Origin: CANQBR01 sp964641395
Lineage (GTDB): Bacteria > Bacillota > Negativicutes > Acidaminococcales > Acidaminococcaceae
Direction: 5' to 3'
Length of the DNA: 64,000 nucleotides
Assembly (NCBI GenBank): GCA_964641395.1
Contig: CAZXKQ010000007.1
Location: 1 to 64,000 of the forward strand
In this document: piece by piece, positions 41,734 to 49,801 of the stretch
Layout of the letters: every line of letters starts with the position of its first letter
Numbering within the stretch: the stretch's first letter is position 1
Position numbers and translations under genes: made by a program
The notes under the pieces: model-generated
Database searches by the model: none
What the model saw: only the letters and a program-made list of their open reading frames with translations
Told to the model about the DNA's origin: nothing

Positions 41734-42948
41734 CTATACTTTAACCATGCCGATGGTAGCGATGAAGACGCCGCAGGCGATGGCGGATACGATGACGCCG
41801 GCGATGTTAGCGCCCATGGCTACAGGCATTACTACGGCGAACATGTCTACATCCTCAGCAGCGTGCTGGGCGATCTTGGCGGTAGTAGGTACGCAGGATA
41901 CGCCGGAAACGCCGACTACAGGGTTGAATTCGCCCTTCTTGAACCAGTACACTACCCAGCCGCCCAAGATGCCTACGGCACCGGATACGGTCAAGGCCAG
42001 GACGCCGAGGACGATTAGAGGAGCTACCTTAGGATTCAACAGGGTGGAGGCTTCGCAGAGGGTGCCCAGCAGGAGGCCCAGCATCAAGGTGCCGCTGTAG
42101 AGGAGGGCGCCTTCCAGCAGGTCCTGGTAGGGAACGATCTCGGCTTCTTTAATAGCCAAACCTAAGAAGAAGCTCATGATAAGGGGAGCAGCCATGGGCA
42201 GCAGCAGGCAGAGCAGGCCGCAGCAAACCAGGATGAAGATGAACTTCTTAGCTTTGGGCACTTCAGGAGCGTCGAAGAGGATGTCCTTGCCGCGATACTT
42301 CTCCGGTACCAGGGCCTTTAACAGCCAGGGATAGCCGGCGTAGGTAAGGGACAGGTAGAGGTAGGCGATGACGCTGATAGGCACGAAGAGGTGGGGTGCC
42401 AGCATCAAGGAGGTAAACAGAACCATGGGGCCGTCAGCGCCGCCGATGGAGGCTACGGCTGCTGCTTCATGGGGGGTCAGGCCTAGGTGAACGCCCAGCA
42501 CCAGGGTAGCGAAGGTGCCGCACTCGGCGAAGATGGCGATGATGATACTAGTCCAAGGATTGGCCAGGATGAAGCCGATCTCGCACATAGCGCCTACGCC
42601 TAGGAAGACCATGCAGGCTACCAGGGAGTTAGAGAAGGTCAGGTTGTAGATGGGCTGCAAGAAGTTGACTTGCATAATGTCCACTAGTTCCTTAGGATCG
42701 CTGATCAGAGGATCCAGGAACAGGGTGCCTAGCTTGCCCCCCTCTAAGAAGAGGACGCCGCAGTTGATACAGATCATGCCTATGCCCATGGGCACCATGA
42801 TCAAGGGCTCCAACACCCGCTTAAAGCCCAGGTAGGCCAGGACGAAGCCGAAGGCCACCAGGAAGATACGGGCGATGGCGATGGTGGGTTCTTGCACCAA
42901 GAGGGATGCAATACCAGGGAATAACTCAGCTACAAAAGATGCATCCAT
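41734..42948 (-). CDS. madB: Carboxybiotin decarboxylase, Na+-pumping subunit MadB
   Basis: A 404-residue polytopic membrane protein of the OadB/GcdB/MadB family. It decarboxylates carboxybiotin on MadF and couples this to Na+ export, so energy from malonate is kept as a sodium gradient. Conserved segments include EPLIMVPMGIGMICINCG in the N-terminal part, GGADGPMVLFTS in the middle and NPVVGVSGVSCVPTTAKIAQ near the end. Its ATG overlaps the stop of the small subunit gene. Confidence 0.96.
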   Translation of the reverse strand: MDASFVAELFPGIASLLVQEPTIAIARIFLVAFGFVLAYLGFKRVLEPLIMVPMGIGMICINCGVLFLEGGKLGTLFLDPLISDPKELVDIMQVNFLQPIYNLTFSNSLVACMVFLGVGAMCEIGFILANPWTSIIIAIFAECGTFATLVLGVHLGLTPHEAAAVASIGGADGPMVLFTSLMLAPHLFVPISVIAYLYLSLTYAGYPWLLKALVPEKYRGKDILFDAPEVPKAKKFIFILVCCGLLCLLLPMAAPLIMSFFLGLAIKEAEIVPYQDLLEGALLYSGTLMLGLLLGTLCEASTLLNPKVAPLIVLGVLALTVSGAVGILGGWVVYWFKKGEFNPVVGVSGVSCVPTTAKIAQHAAEDVDMFAVVMPVAMGANIAGVIVSAIACGVFIATIGMVKV

Positions 42949-43079
42949 TATTGCTCGCCTCCTTCACTACTCTTAGAGCCGCCCATGAGCTTGTTCAACA
43001 AGACGACGATGGCGATCATGAAGAGGGCGATCGCCGCTGTGAACGCGTAAGAGAATAGTGCGTAAATCTCAACGCTCAT
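42948..43079 (-). CDS. Small single-span membrane protein, probable accessory (gamma-like) subunit of MadB
   Basis: A 43-residue protein with one membrane helix (about residues 8-29) and a short polar C-terminal tail with KSSEGGE. AAAGGAG lies nine bases before the ATG, and the stop overlaps the madB start by one base (TAATG), which implies coupled synthesis. Oxaloacetate and related decarboxylase Na+ pumps have a small one-helix gamma subunit in a comparable place. In Malonomonas rubra a gene precedes madB (madG, from memory), but I cannot claim homology. It is below usual gene-calling size. Confidence 0.78.
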   Translation of the reverse strand: MSVEIYALFSYAFTAAIALFMIAIVVLLNKLMGGSKSSEGGEQ

Positions 43080-43162
43080 CACAAATTACTCCTTTCGACA
43101 CTGAAGATTTACTGGAAAAGACCTGTATATTATTGCCGCCCCAGGTTTCCGGACACCAGGGG

Positions 43163-43202
43163 AAACAAAAATACCCTCTTCCGCACTGTACGGAAAAGGG
43201 TA
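43163..43202 (-). terminator. Intrinsic terminator in the mad operon leader (proximal)
   Basis: On the minus strand TACCCTTTTCCG pairs with CGGAAGAGGGTA (12 bp with one mismatch), loop of seven bases, followed by TTTTTGTTT. It lies about 85 bases before the first mad gene start, so transcription must pass it. Confidence 0.85.
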
Positions 43203-43367
43203 CTGGCGCACCAGGGTTTCGCACCTAAGAGGTCGACCGCTCTACGCTGAAGGCCGCCTCTGCCTTCCTAAGGCTAGGCAGCAGGCTTGTTGGCAGGCTG
43301 GCGTCCCAAGCAGGGGCTGTGTGGGGTGGGCGTACACATTCCGTCACTCGCGGAAACATGTAAAGAG

Positions 43368-43522
43368 TTAAGACCGTGACCTGACTTTGCTGAAAAGCAT
43401 CACAGAGGCGTGACCGTTGCAGAATTCCACTGCATTCTCACCAGCAGAGCACCTCGGGGTGGGGGCAGGCCACCGTGCCGCAGCTCCGCTGCCGCACTGG
43501 AAGGCTCCGCTAAGCGTCTTAA
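43368..43522 (-). ncRNA. Structured element in the mad leader (unidentified; possible aptamer)
   Basis: A 155-nt block closed by TTAAGAC/GTCTTAA. On the minus strand it contains a hairpin GTGCGGCAGC-GGA-GCTGCGGCAC, a second hairpin CACC-CCGA-GGTG, then GGTGAGAAT, GCAACGGTCAC and AAGTCAGGTCAC. The last three recall parts of cobalamin riboswitches, but the invariant GGGAA, UCC and CCUGCC boxes do not fit, so I do not assign a class. It lies between two terminators upstream of a Na+-pump operon. Confidence 0.4.
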
Positions 43523-43628
43523 TCACTTTCCTTTATTTTTCCCAACAACTATCCAGCCAACACTCTCTTCACTCGCACCACTTCACTGCCGAACAACCAT
43601 TGAGATAAGCCAGGCTCCGTCACCAAAA

Positions 43629-43668
43629 CAAAAAAGGAGACTGAATGACTCACGATCACTCAATCTCC
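43629..43668 (-). terminator. Intrinsic terminator in the mad operon leader (distal)
   Basis: On the minus strand a 14-bp stem GGAGATTGAGTGAT/GTCATTCAGTCTCC (three G-U pairs), a five-base loop and then TTTTTTGTTTT. It is about 60 bases downstream of the promoter transcription start, so a promoter-terminator transcript of about 100 nt would result unless termination is relieved. Confidence 0.88.
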
Positions 43669-43731
43669 ACTATTGGTCATGTCGGTCTCACAGGGGGTAG
43701 CTCTCTCAGACTCTCGATCTCTATGGCCCAT

Positions 43732-43760
43732 ATTTTATCTAATAAGTCCCTCCTTGTCAA
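43732..43760 (-). promoter_or_regulatory. Consensus sigma-A promoter upstream of the mad leader
   Basis: TTGACA (43755-43760), exactly 17 bases, and TAAAAT (43732-43737) on the minus strand. It would start transcription near 43725, about 650 nt before the first mad gene. No other strong promoter is seen between here and madB. The rest of the 740-bp gap (43080-43823) holds no credible coding frame. Confidence 0.85.
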
Positions 43761-43823
43761 GGGCTTTTTTGGCAAAAAATAAGGAAAAAGAGAACTAAAG
43801 GCAGGGGAAGCCCTCTCTGGCGG

Positions 43824-44861
43824 CTAGTCCTTCTCTGCCCCTTCTCCTCCGGCCTGGACCAGGTAGGTCCAGCCTCCCTCCTGGCGGATCTTCCCCTCCT
43901 TCAGCAGGTGGCCCAGGGCCCGTTTGAAGGCGGCCTTGGAGAGGTCGAACCTTTGCTTGATGATCTCCGGCGGGGTGCCGTCCCCGTAGGGCATGCTGCC
44001 GCCCCGCTGCTGCAAAAAGGCCTCTAAGCGGCGGGCGTCTAGGTAGAGGGCGTCCTCCTTAGGCGGCCGCAGGGAAGCGTTCACCCGGCCGTCCGGGCGG
44101 AGGAAGGTGGCCCGGCACTGCACCTTCTGGCCGAAGTCCAGCCTGCCCCCCGGCACCTGGTCCCGATGGAGGAAGACTACGTAGCGCTCCTTGGTAAAGA
44201 GGAAGAAGCCCTCCGGCACGATGTTGTAGACGATGCCTTCCAGCCTGTCCCCCACCCGGACGGCGGTGGCAGGCTTGGCGGCCCGCTGCAAGTCTTCCTC
44301 CACCCGCATGGTGACCGCAGGCCGGCCGCTCTTATCCCGATACAGCTTCACCCACACCAGCTGGCCGGGGCTCACATAGCCCCGCATCTCGCTGTAGGGG
44401 AGGAAGACCCCCCGCTCTCCGCCTAGGTCCACGAAGCCCCCGTCCTTGGTGACGCTGAGGACCTTGGCATAGGTGAGCTGGCCCTCCTTCAGCTTGGGCA
44501 GCTTCATGCTGGCCGTCAAGCGCTTGGCCGGATCCAGGTACAGGTAGACCCGCACCTGCTGGCCCACCTCCACCGGGGCGGTCTGCTGGAAGCGGTGGAG
44601 CAGGATGTCGTCAGAGGTGTTGCCGGTGCCTGCGTCTAAAAAGGCGCCGTTTTCGTCTACCCGGGCCACGGTGAGGGTCACTACGTCCCCCGGCCTGGCG
44701 CCGCCGGCCCGCAGCGGCCCCTCTTCTGTTGTTGTCGGGGCCGGACCTGGGGGAGCAGCCGGCCGCCGGCCCTGCCGCGACCCTCTTCCCTCAGAGGCTG
44801 CCGGCCTGGGCCCTGGGGCCCTGTCCTGGGGTCTGCCGCCCCGCCTCGTTCTCTCCTGCAT
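43824..44861 (-). CDS. cvfB: CvfB/YitL-like S1-domain RNA-binding protein
   Basis: A 345-residue protein. Residues 1-55 are a basic, Pro/Arg/Gly-rich disordered extension; then come two to three S1-type beta barrels (about 58-270) and a C-terminal winged helix (FDLSKAAFKRALGHLLKEGKI, about 305-325). This domain order is that of CvfB/YitL, an RNA-binding regulator in Firmicutes. The N-terminal extension is not usual. It is the last gene of the nadD-yqeK-lcp-rsfS unit. Confidence 0.85.
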   Translation of the reverse strand: MQERTRRGGRPQDRAPGPRPAASEGRGSRQGRRPAAPPGPAPTTTEEGPLRAGGARPGDVVTLTVARVDENGAFLDAGTGNTSDDILLHRFQQTAPVEVGQQVRVYLYLDPAKRLTASMKLPKLKEGQLTYAKVLSVTKDGGFVDLGGERGVFLPYSEMRGYVSPGQLVWVKLYRDKSGRPAVTMRVEEDLQRAAKPATAVRVGDRLEGIVYNIVPEGFFLFTKERYVVFLHRDQVPGGRLDFGQKVQCRATFLRPDGRVNASLRPPKEDALYLDARRLEAFLQQRGGSMPYGDGTPPEIIKQRFDLSKAAFKRALGHLLKEGKIRQEGGWTYLVQAGGEGAEKD

Positions 44862-45218
44862 CTATTGCTCCTCAGCCGGGCTGTAGGCTTCCGAGGGGGC
44901 GTCGGCCCACAGCTGCTCCAAGTTGTAAAAATCCCGCTCCTCTTCTAAGAAGATGTGGGCCACCACGTCGCCGTAGTCCAACAGCACCCAGCTTCCCTGG
45001 TCATAGCCTTCCTTGTGCAGGGGGTAGAGCCCCTCCTGGGCCAGTTCGTCCTCAATATTGTCCACTATGGCCCGGGTGAGGATGTTATTAGGGGCGCTGC
45101 CGATTACGAAGTAGTCGGTGACCGGGGAGAGCCCCTGTACGTCTAAAATCAAGACATCCGCCGCCTTCTTGGCGTCGGCGTAGTGGGCGATCTTTCTAGC
45201 TAGTTCCTTGCTTTCCAT
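44862..45218 (-). CDS. rsfS: Ribosome silencing factor RsfS
   Basis: A 118-residue RsfS/Iojap protein that binds ribosomal protein uL14 and blocks subunit joining in slow growth. DVQGLSPVTDYFVIGSAPN (about 25-43) and DYGDVVAHIFLEEERDFYNLEQLW are diagnostic. It lies in the typical nadD-yqeK-lcp-rsfS order. Confidence 0.97.
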   Translation of the reverse strand: MESKELARKIAHYADAKKAADVLILDVQGLSPVTDYFVIGSAPNNILTRAIVDNIEDELAQEGLYPLHKEGYDQGSWVLLDYGDVVAHIFLEEERDFYNLEQLWADAPSEAYSPAEEQ

Positions 45219-45265
45219 CTTCTCTAACCTCCTGTGTATGGCTCAGCCTCTCTCTTCTATACCTG

Positions 45266-46384
45266 CTACTGTTCCTTGCCTTCTTTATTCTCCTTACCGT
45301 CGGCTTTTTCCTGCCCTTGGGGGTCTGGCAGGTAGGGTATGCCTAGCTCGTCCAGGCTTTTCCGCACCGACTCCCTGTCCACCGCCCAGTAGCTGATGCC
45401 GCTGCTGTCGTCAAAGCGGCCGTAGAGCATGCAGCTCTTCACCGTGCTGTCGCCAAAAAGCTTGAAGCTGTTGGCCGCCTTCAGCATGGTCAGGGTGTCC
45501 AGGTCCGTCTCCACGTACTTCTCCAAGGTGGCCAGCAGGCTGCCGATATTGGTCAGGTTCTGGACGGACACCAGCTGCTTGGCGGCCGCCTTGAGGAACT
45601 TCTGCTGCCGCTGCACCCGGCCTATGTCCCCCAGCTCGTCGCTGCGGAAGCGGACGTACTTCCCCGCCAGCTTGCCGTCCATGTGCTGGGAGCCCTTCTT
45701 GATGTCGATCACCAGGTCTGCGTAGGGATCCTCGTAGTGCATGTCGTTTTCTACGTAGAGGTCCACCCCGCCGATCTGGTCCACCACGTCGATGAAGCCC
45801 TGCCAGTTGGCCAGGGCGTAGTAGTGGACGGGCACTTCCAGCAGCTGCTCCACCGTCTGCTTGGCCATGATGACCCCGCCGAAGGTGTAGGCGGAGTTGA
45901 TCTTGGAAGGATCCCGGTGGCCGGGCAGCACTACCCGGGTGTCCCTGGGGATGGAGAGGATGCCCACCTGGTCCCCCTTAGGGTCGAAGCTGAGGAGGAG
46001 GATGGCGTCTGTACGCTTAGGCTCGCTTTCAGCCGCCTCGCTGTCCCCGTCGTCGATGCCCAGCAGCAGCACGTTGATCCGCTGGTTGAGCCGCTCGGAG
46101 CCAGCCATCTTCTGGCCTAGCTCCGTCTTGGCCCCGGCAGGCTTCTCCCCCTGGCCCATCTGCTGGGCGGCAGGGTGGAGGAGGCCGTAGAGCAGCACGG
46201 TGCCCTTGAAGATGCCCCAGGCCAGGGCCGCTACGATGACCAGGCACAGCACTACCCGGCCCCAGCGCACCTTCTTCCGCACCCGGTGAGGGGGCCTGGG
46301 GCCACCCTCCCGCCCTTCAGGGCGTTCTTCCCGCTTTTCTTCCTGGATCTCTTCCTGTTTTTCGTCCTGCTTGTCTTCGTCCAT
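45266..46384 (-). CDS. LytR-CpsA-Psr family cell-wall polymer ligase
   Basis: A 372-residue membrane-anchored enzyme that attaches undecaprenyl-linked polymers to the cell wall. It has a very charged cytoplasmic N-terminus (1-36, Glu/Lys/Arg repeats), one membrane helix (about 43-68) and an extracellular LCP domain with GIDDGDSE, RTDAILL, SIPRDTRV and NSAYTFGG. Two bases separate it from yqeK. Confidence 0.94.
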   Translation of the reverse strand: MDEDKQDEKQEEIQEEKREERPEGREGGPRPPHRVRKKVRWGRVVLCLVIVAALAWGIFKGTVLLYGLLHPAAQQMGQGEKPAGAKTELGQKMAGSERLNQRINVLLLGIDDGDSEAAESEPKRTDAILLLSFDPKGDQVGILSIPRDTRVVLPGHRDPSKINSAYTFGGVIMAKQTVEQLLEVPVHYYALANWQGFIDVVDQIGGVDLYVENDMHYEDPYADLVIDIKKGSQHMDGKLAGKYVRFRSDELGDIGRVQRQQKFLKAAAKQLVSVQNLTNIGSLLATLEKYVETDLDTLTMLKAANSFKLFGDSTVKSCMLYGRFDDSSGISYWAVDRESVRKSLDELGIPYLPDPQGQEKADGKENKEGKEQ

Positions 46385-46386
46385 GC

Positions 46387-47028
46387 CTATCGCTCCGTCC
46401 CGCCTTCCCCCGGCTCCCCGCCTGCCTCCTTGGCGGCCTTGGCCCCCTTGGCGGCTTTAAGGGTTGAGAGCAGCTGGTTATAACCGGCGATACAGTCAGG
46501 GTGGATGAAGCGGCCGTCGGCCACCAGATGGTTGATAGTGTAGCCGTAGGCGGCCAGCAGGGCCCGGTCCAGATCCTGGAAGCTCAGGCGGCGCACATCC
46601 TCCGCCCACTCACAGTCCCGGCCAGGCTCGATCAAGTCGGCTAGGAAGACCAGCTTGGCCAGGCGGCTCATGTTGGGGGCGCCAGTGGTGTGGTAGCGGA
46701 TGCCCGCCAGGATCTCCTCATCCTCCACCCCGTACTTAGTCCTAGCATAGTAGGCCCCTAGCTTCTGGTGCAACAGGATGGGCTGCTGCTCCTCGATAGG
46801 CTCCAGCGCCAGTCCCAGCTTTTTCGCCAGGGCGGGGCTGGCCTTGCTGCCCACCTCCCGGCCGCAGTCGTGGAGCAGGGCGCAGACACCCACCTGCTGC
46901 TGCTCCGCCGGGCTTAGGCCGTAGTGGACGGCCAGGGCCCCGGCCGTCTTGTACACCGCCAGGGAGTGCTTGTAGCGCTTAGGTGGCAAGGACTCCTTCA
47001 GCAGGGCGGCCATCGCTTCTATCTCCAT
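46387..47028 (-). CDS. yqeK: YqeK-family HD hydrolase (diadenosine tetraphosphate hydrolase)
   Basis: A 213-residue HD-domain protein. HS...VGVCALLHDCGRE gives the HD metal site, and YHTTGAPNMS follows. YqeK proteins split Ap4A symmetrically. The C-terminal tail is Ala/Lys/Gly-rich and probably disordered. It directly follows nadD, the usual Firmicute arrangement. Confidence 0.94.
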   Translation of the reverse strand: MEIEAMAALLKESLPPKRYKHSLAVYKTAGALAVHYGLSPAEQQQVGVCALLHDCGREVGSKASPALAKKLGLALEPIEEQQPILLHQKLGAYYARTKYGVEDEEILAGIRYHTTGAPNMSRLAKLVFLADLIEPGRDCEWAEDVRRLSFQDLDRALLAAYGYTINHLVADGRFIHPDCIAGYNQLLSTLKAAKGAKAAKEAGGEPGEGGTER

Positions 47029-47029
47029 A

Positions 47030-47638
47030 TTACTCTCCCCTATACAGGCCTGTTCGGTATATATAAGACTCTACAGCGGCAGGCACCAGGCCGGCCAGGC
47101 TCTCCCCCCGGGCCACCGCCTGGCGGATCTGGGTGCTGGATATGTCGTAGGCAGGGGTGGCCAAGGTCAGGATGCGGCCTGCCCTAGCCGCGGCCAAGAG
47201 GGGTCCCAGTCCGTCTAACTCCTCCTGGTAGCCCGGCCGGCCGGCGGCCACGAAGACGGCCAACTGCAGCTGTTCCTGGATGCAATGCCAGGTAGGCAGC
47301 TGGCTGAGGCTGTCGGCCCCGATGATGAAGTAGAGCTGCCGTCCTGGGTAGAGGCTGCGCAGCTGCCGCAGGCTGTCCACCGTGTAGGACACGCCGGAGC
47401 GGCGCAGCTCTATGTCGCTGAGGGCGAAGAGAGGGTGGCCGGCTATGGCCAGCCGCACCATCTCGTAGCGGGCAGGGGCGGGGGCGCAGCGCAGGCCCTG
47501 CTTGTGGGGGGCCACTGCCGCCGGCAGGAAGAGCACCTGCTCCAAGCCCAGCTGCTCCGCCACCGCCTGGGCCATGGCCAGATGGCCTAGATGAACGGGG
47601 TCAAAGGTTCCCCCCAGGATGCCTAAACTGCCTGCCAT
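47030..47638 (-). CDS. nadD: Nicotinate-nucleotide adenylyltransferase
   Basis: A 202-residue NaMN adenylyltransferase of NAD biosynthesis. GGTFDPVHLGHL (9-20) is the nucleotide-binding motif, and ISSTQIRQAVARG (the ISSTxIR motif) lies near residue 170. I chose ATG 47638 with GGAGGCGG upstream over the ATG five codons earlier. Confidence 0.97.
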   Translation of the reverse strand: MAGSLGILGGTFDPVHLGHLAMAQAVAEQLGLEQVLFLPAAVAPHKQGLRCAPAPARYEMVRLAIAGHPLFALSDIELRRSGVSYTVDSLRQLRSLYPGRQLYFIIGADSLSQLPTWHCIQEQLQLAVFVAAGRPGYQEELDGLGPLLAAARAGRILTLATPAYDISSTQIRQAVARGESLAGLVPAAVESYIYRTGLYRGE

Positions 47639-47663
47639 GGGCTCCGCCTCCATTAGGTCTCAA

Positions 47664-47846
47664 CTAATTATAACAAGGGCACAGCCATCTTACAAGGGTT
47701 TGCAAAATAATCACTATCCCGGCCAGGAGGAGCAGGGCCTTGGCCCTGTCCTTGAGATCAAAAACAGTTTTAGGCCTCCTTAGAAAATCTAAGCAGGCCC
47801 TTAGGTAGGCTGTGAGTTTGAGCTTCGGCCGGCCCTCCCTACTCAT
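47664..47846 (-). CDS. Possible small membrane protein
   Basis: A 60-codon frame that begins inside the last codons of the MacB-type permease (ATG overlaps its TAG stop region) and ends 26 bp before nadD. The N-terminal half is basic and the C-terminal half has one membrane helix (about 38-56). The overlap suggests translational coupling, but no family is recognised and there is no separate ribosome site. It may be spurious. Confidence 0.4.
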   Translation of the reverse strand: MSREGRPKLKLTAYLRACLDFLRRPKTVFDLKDRAKALLLLAGIVIILQTLVRWLCPCYN

Positions 47847-49053
47847 AGCGGAGGGCGTCTATGGGATCCAGCAGGGCCGCCTTGCGGGCCGGGTAGATAC
47901 CGAAGAAGAGGCCTATGCCCACAGAGAAGACTACGGCGATCAGGATGGCCGCCCCGGAGATCACCGTGTTCCAGCCGGCGAAGTTGCTGATGCAGATGCT
48001 GGCCGTCACCCCTAGCACCACCCCGAAGAAGCCGCCGATGATGCCGATGACCATGGCCTCCATCAGGAACTGGAGCAGGATGTTGTTATAGGTGGCCCCC
48101 AGGGCCTTGCGGATGCCTATCTCCCTGGTCCGCTCCGTCACCGAGACCAGCATGATGTTCATAATGCCTATGCCCCCCACCAGGAGGCTGATGGCGGCTA
48201 TGCAGCCTAGGAGCATGGTGATGCTGTTAGCCGTCTCCATCATAGTGTCCATCACCGCCGCCATGTTGCCTACGGTGAAGTCGTCATCGTCCCCCTCCCG
48301 GATCTTGTGCCGGTTCCGCAGCACCTGCTCCACCTCTGCCTGGACGTCGTTGATGACGTTTTCGTTGGCCGCCTGGACGGTGATCCGCTGCACATGGGTG
48401 ATGCCCATCATCCGGCTCTGGGCGGTGGTCAGGGGGATGAAGACGATGTCGTCCTGGTCCATGCCCATGCCGGACTGGCCCTTGCTCTTCAACAGGCCGA
48501 TGACCTGGAAGGGGGCCCTGTTCACCCGCATGATCTGGCCCACCGGGTCGCTGCCGGGAAAGAGGGCGTCGGCCACCGTCTTGCCGATGATGGCCACCCG
48601 GTTACGGCTGTTGATGTCCCGCTGGTAGAAGAAGCGGCCCTCGCTGACCTCGTAGTTCTGGATGGAAAAGTTGGCGGGGGTGGTGCCCTCCACCCGGCTG
48701 GTCCAGTTTTGGTTCCCCACTACCAGCTGGTAGGTGCGGGAGACGCTGGCGGTAATGCCGGCGATATTGTCCACCTGCTGCTCAATGGCGGCAGCATCGT
48801 CCCAGGTCAGCCGGGCTCCCTCCCCGGCGGCTATGCGGGCGCCGCTGGCGGTACGGCCGCCGCTGGTGATGATCAACAGGTTGCTGCCTAGGCGGGAGAT
48901 GTTGTCCTTGATGTTTTCCTTCACCCCTAGGCCCAGGCCTACCATGGCGATGACGGCGCCTACGCCGATGATGATGCCCAGCAGGGTCAGGAAGGTGCGC
49001 ATCTTGTTGCTCAGCATCCCTTCCAGGGCCATCTTGACCGACTCATTCAGCAT
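47839..49053 (-). CDS. MacB-type ABC transporter permease
   Basis: A 404-residue permease. TM1 is near residues 20-42, a large extracytoplasmic MacB core domain spans about 45-270, and three C-terminal TM segments follow with GGIGIMNIMLVSVTERTREIGIRKALGA, the FtsX/MacB signature. It works with the ATPase and the adaptor encoded upstream in a MacAB-like pump for peptides or other amphiphilic compounds. Confidence 0.94.
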   Translation of the reverse strand: MLNESVKMALEGMLSNKMRTFLTLLGIIIGVGAVIAMVGLGLGVKENIKDNISRLGSNLLIITSGGRTASGARIAAGEGARLTWDDAAAIEQQVDNIAGITASVSRTYQLVVGNQNWTSRVEGTTPANFSIQNYEVSEGRFFYQRDINSRNRVAIIGKTVADALFPGSDPVGQIMRVNRAPFQVIGLLKSKGQSGMGMDQDDIVFIPLTTAQSRMMGITHVQRITVQAANENVINDVQAEVEQVLRNRHKIREGDDDDFTVGNMAAVMDTMMETANSITMLLGCIAAISLLVGGIGIMNIMLVSVTERTREIGIRKALGATYNNILLQFLMEAMVIGIIGGFFGVVLGVTASICISNFAGWNTVISGAAILIAVVFSVGIGLFFGIYPARKAALLDPIDALRYE

Positions 49054-49756
49054 AGGTCCACTCCCCCTTCAGGATGCGGTCATCGCTGCTCAGCTTCCCG
49101 TCCCGCATGATCAGCACCCGTTTAGTCTGGCGGGCAATGTCCGGCTCGTGGGTGACCATCACCACCGTCTTGCCCTCTTCGTTCAGGTTTTTAAAGATGT
49201 CCATGATCTCGTAGCTGGACTTGGTGTCCAAGTTGCCGGTAGGCTCATCGGCCATGATGATGGCGGGATTGTTGATCAGGGCCCGGGCGATGGCCACCCG
49301 CTGCCGCTGGCCGCCGCTCATCTCCGTAGGCCTGTGGTCCAGCCTGCCCCCTAGGCCCACGGCGGTGAGGGTCTGCTTGGCCCGCTCCATCCTCTCCTCC
49401 TCCTCCACCCCGGCGTAGATGAGGGGCAGGGCCACATTGGCCTGGGCCGTCAGCTTGCTGAGCAGGTTGAAGTTTTGGAAGACGAAGCCGATCTTGGCGT
49501 TGCGGGTGCGGGCCAGCTCATCGTCGTTGTAGCCGGCTATCTCCTTGCCGTCTAGGTAGTACTCCCCGGAGGTGGGCCTATCCAGGCAGCCCAGGATGTT
49601 CATCATGGTGCTTTTGCCGCTGCCGGAAGGGCCCATGATGGAGGTGAACTCGCCGAACTCGATCTTCACATTGACGTGGAAGAGGGCGTGGACCAGGCTG
49701 TCCCCCATCACATAGGTCTTCATAATGTCCTTTAGCTCTATCACTACGGCGCTCAT
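49043..49756 (-). CDS. MacB/LolD-type ABC transporter ATPase
   Basis: A 237-residue ATPase. Walker A is GPSGSGKST (about 42-50), the signature is MSGGQRQRVAIARAL and Walker B is IIMADEPTGNLD. It energises the FtsX/MacB-type permease whose gene overlaps its 3' end by 11 bases. Confidence 0.96.
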   Translation of the reverse strand: MSAVVIELKDIMKTYVMGDSLVHALFHVNVKIEFGEFTSIMGPSGSGKSTMMNILGCLDRPTSGEYYLDGKEIAGYNDDELARTRNAKIGFVFQNFNLLSKLTAQANVALPLIYAGVEEEERMERAKQTLTAVGLGGRLDHRPTEMSGGQRQRVAIARALINNPAIIMADEPTGNLDTKSSYEIMDIFKNLNEEGKTVVMVTHEPDIARQTKRVLIMRDGKLSSDDRILKGEWTYAE

Positions 49757-49801
49757 CTCGCCCCTCCCCTGTGCTGCCTCTTGCTCCCTCTCAGCCCTGC
49801 C

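Noticed and set aside
43440..43470. TPP riboswitch start (CTCGGGGTG) on the plus strand
   Set aside because: The following CTGAGA and the second conserved half are missing, and no plus-strand gene lies downstream.
43368..43522. Cobalamin riboswitch in the mad leader
   Set aside because: GGTGAGAAT, GCAACGGT and AAGTCAGG fragments recall the class, but the invariant GGGAA and CCUGCC boxes are absent and no B12-related gene follows. Kept only as an unclassified structured element.
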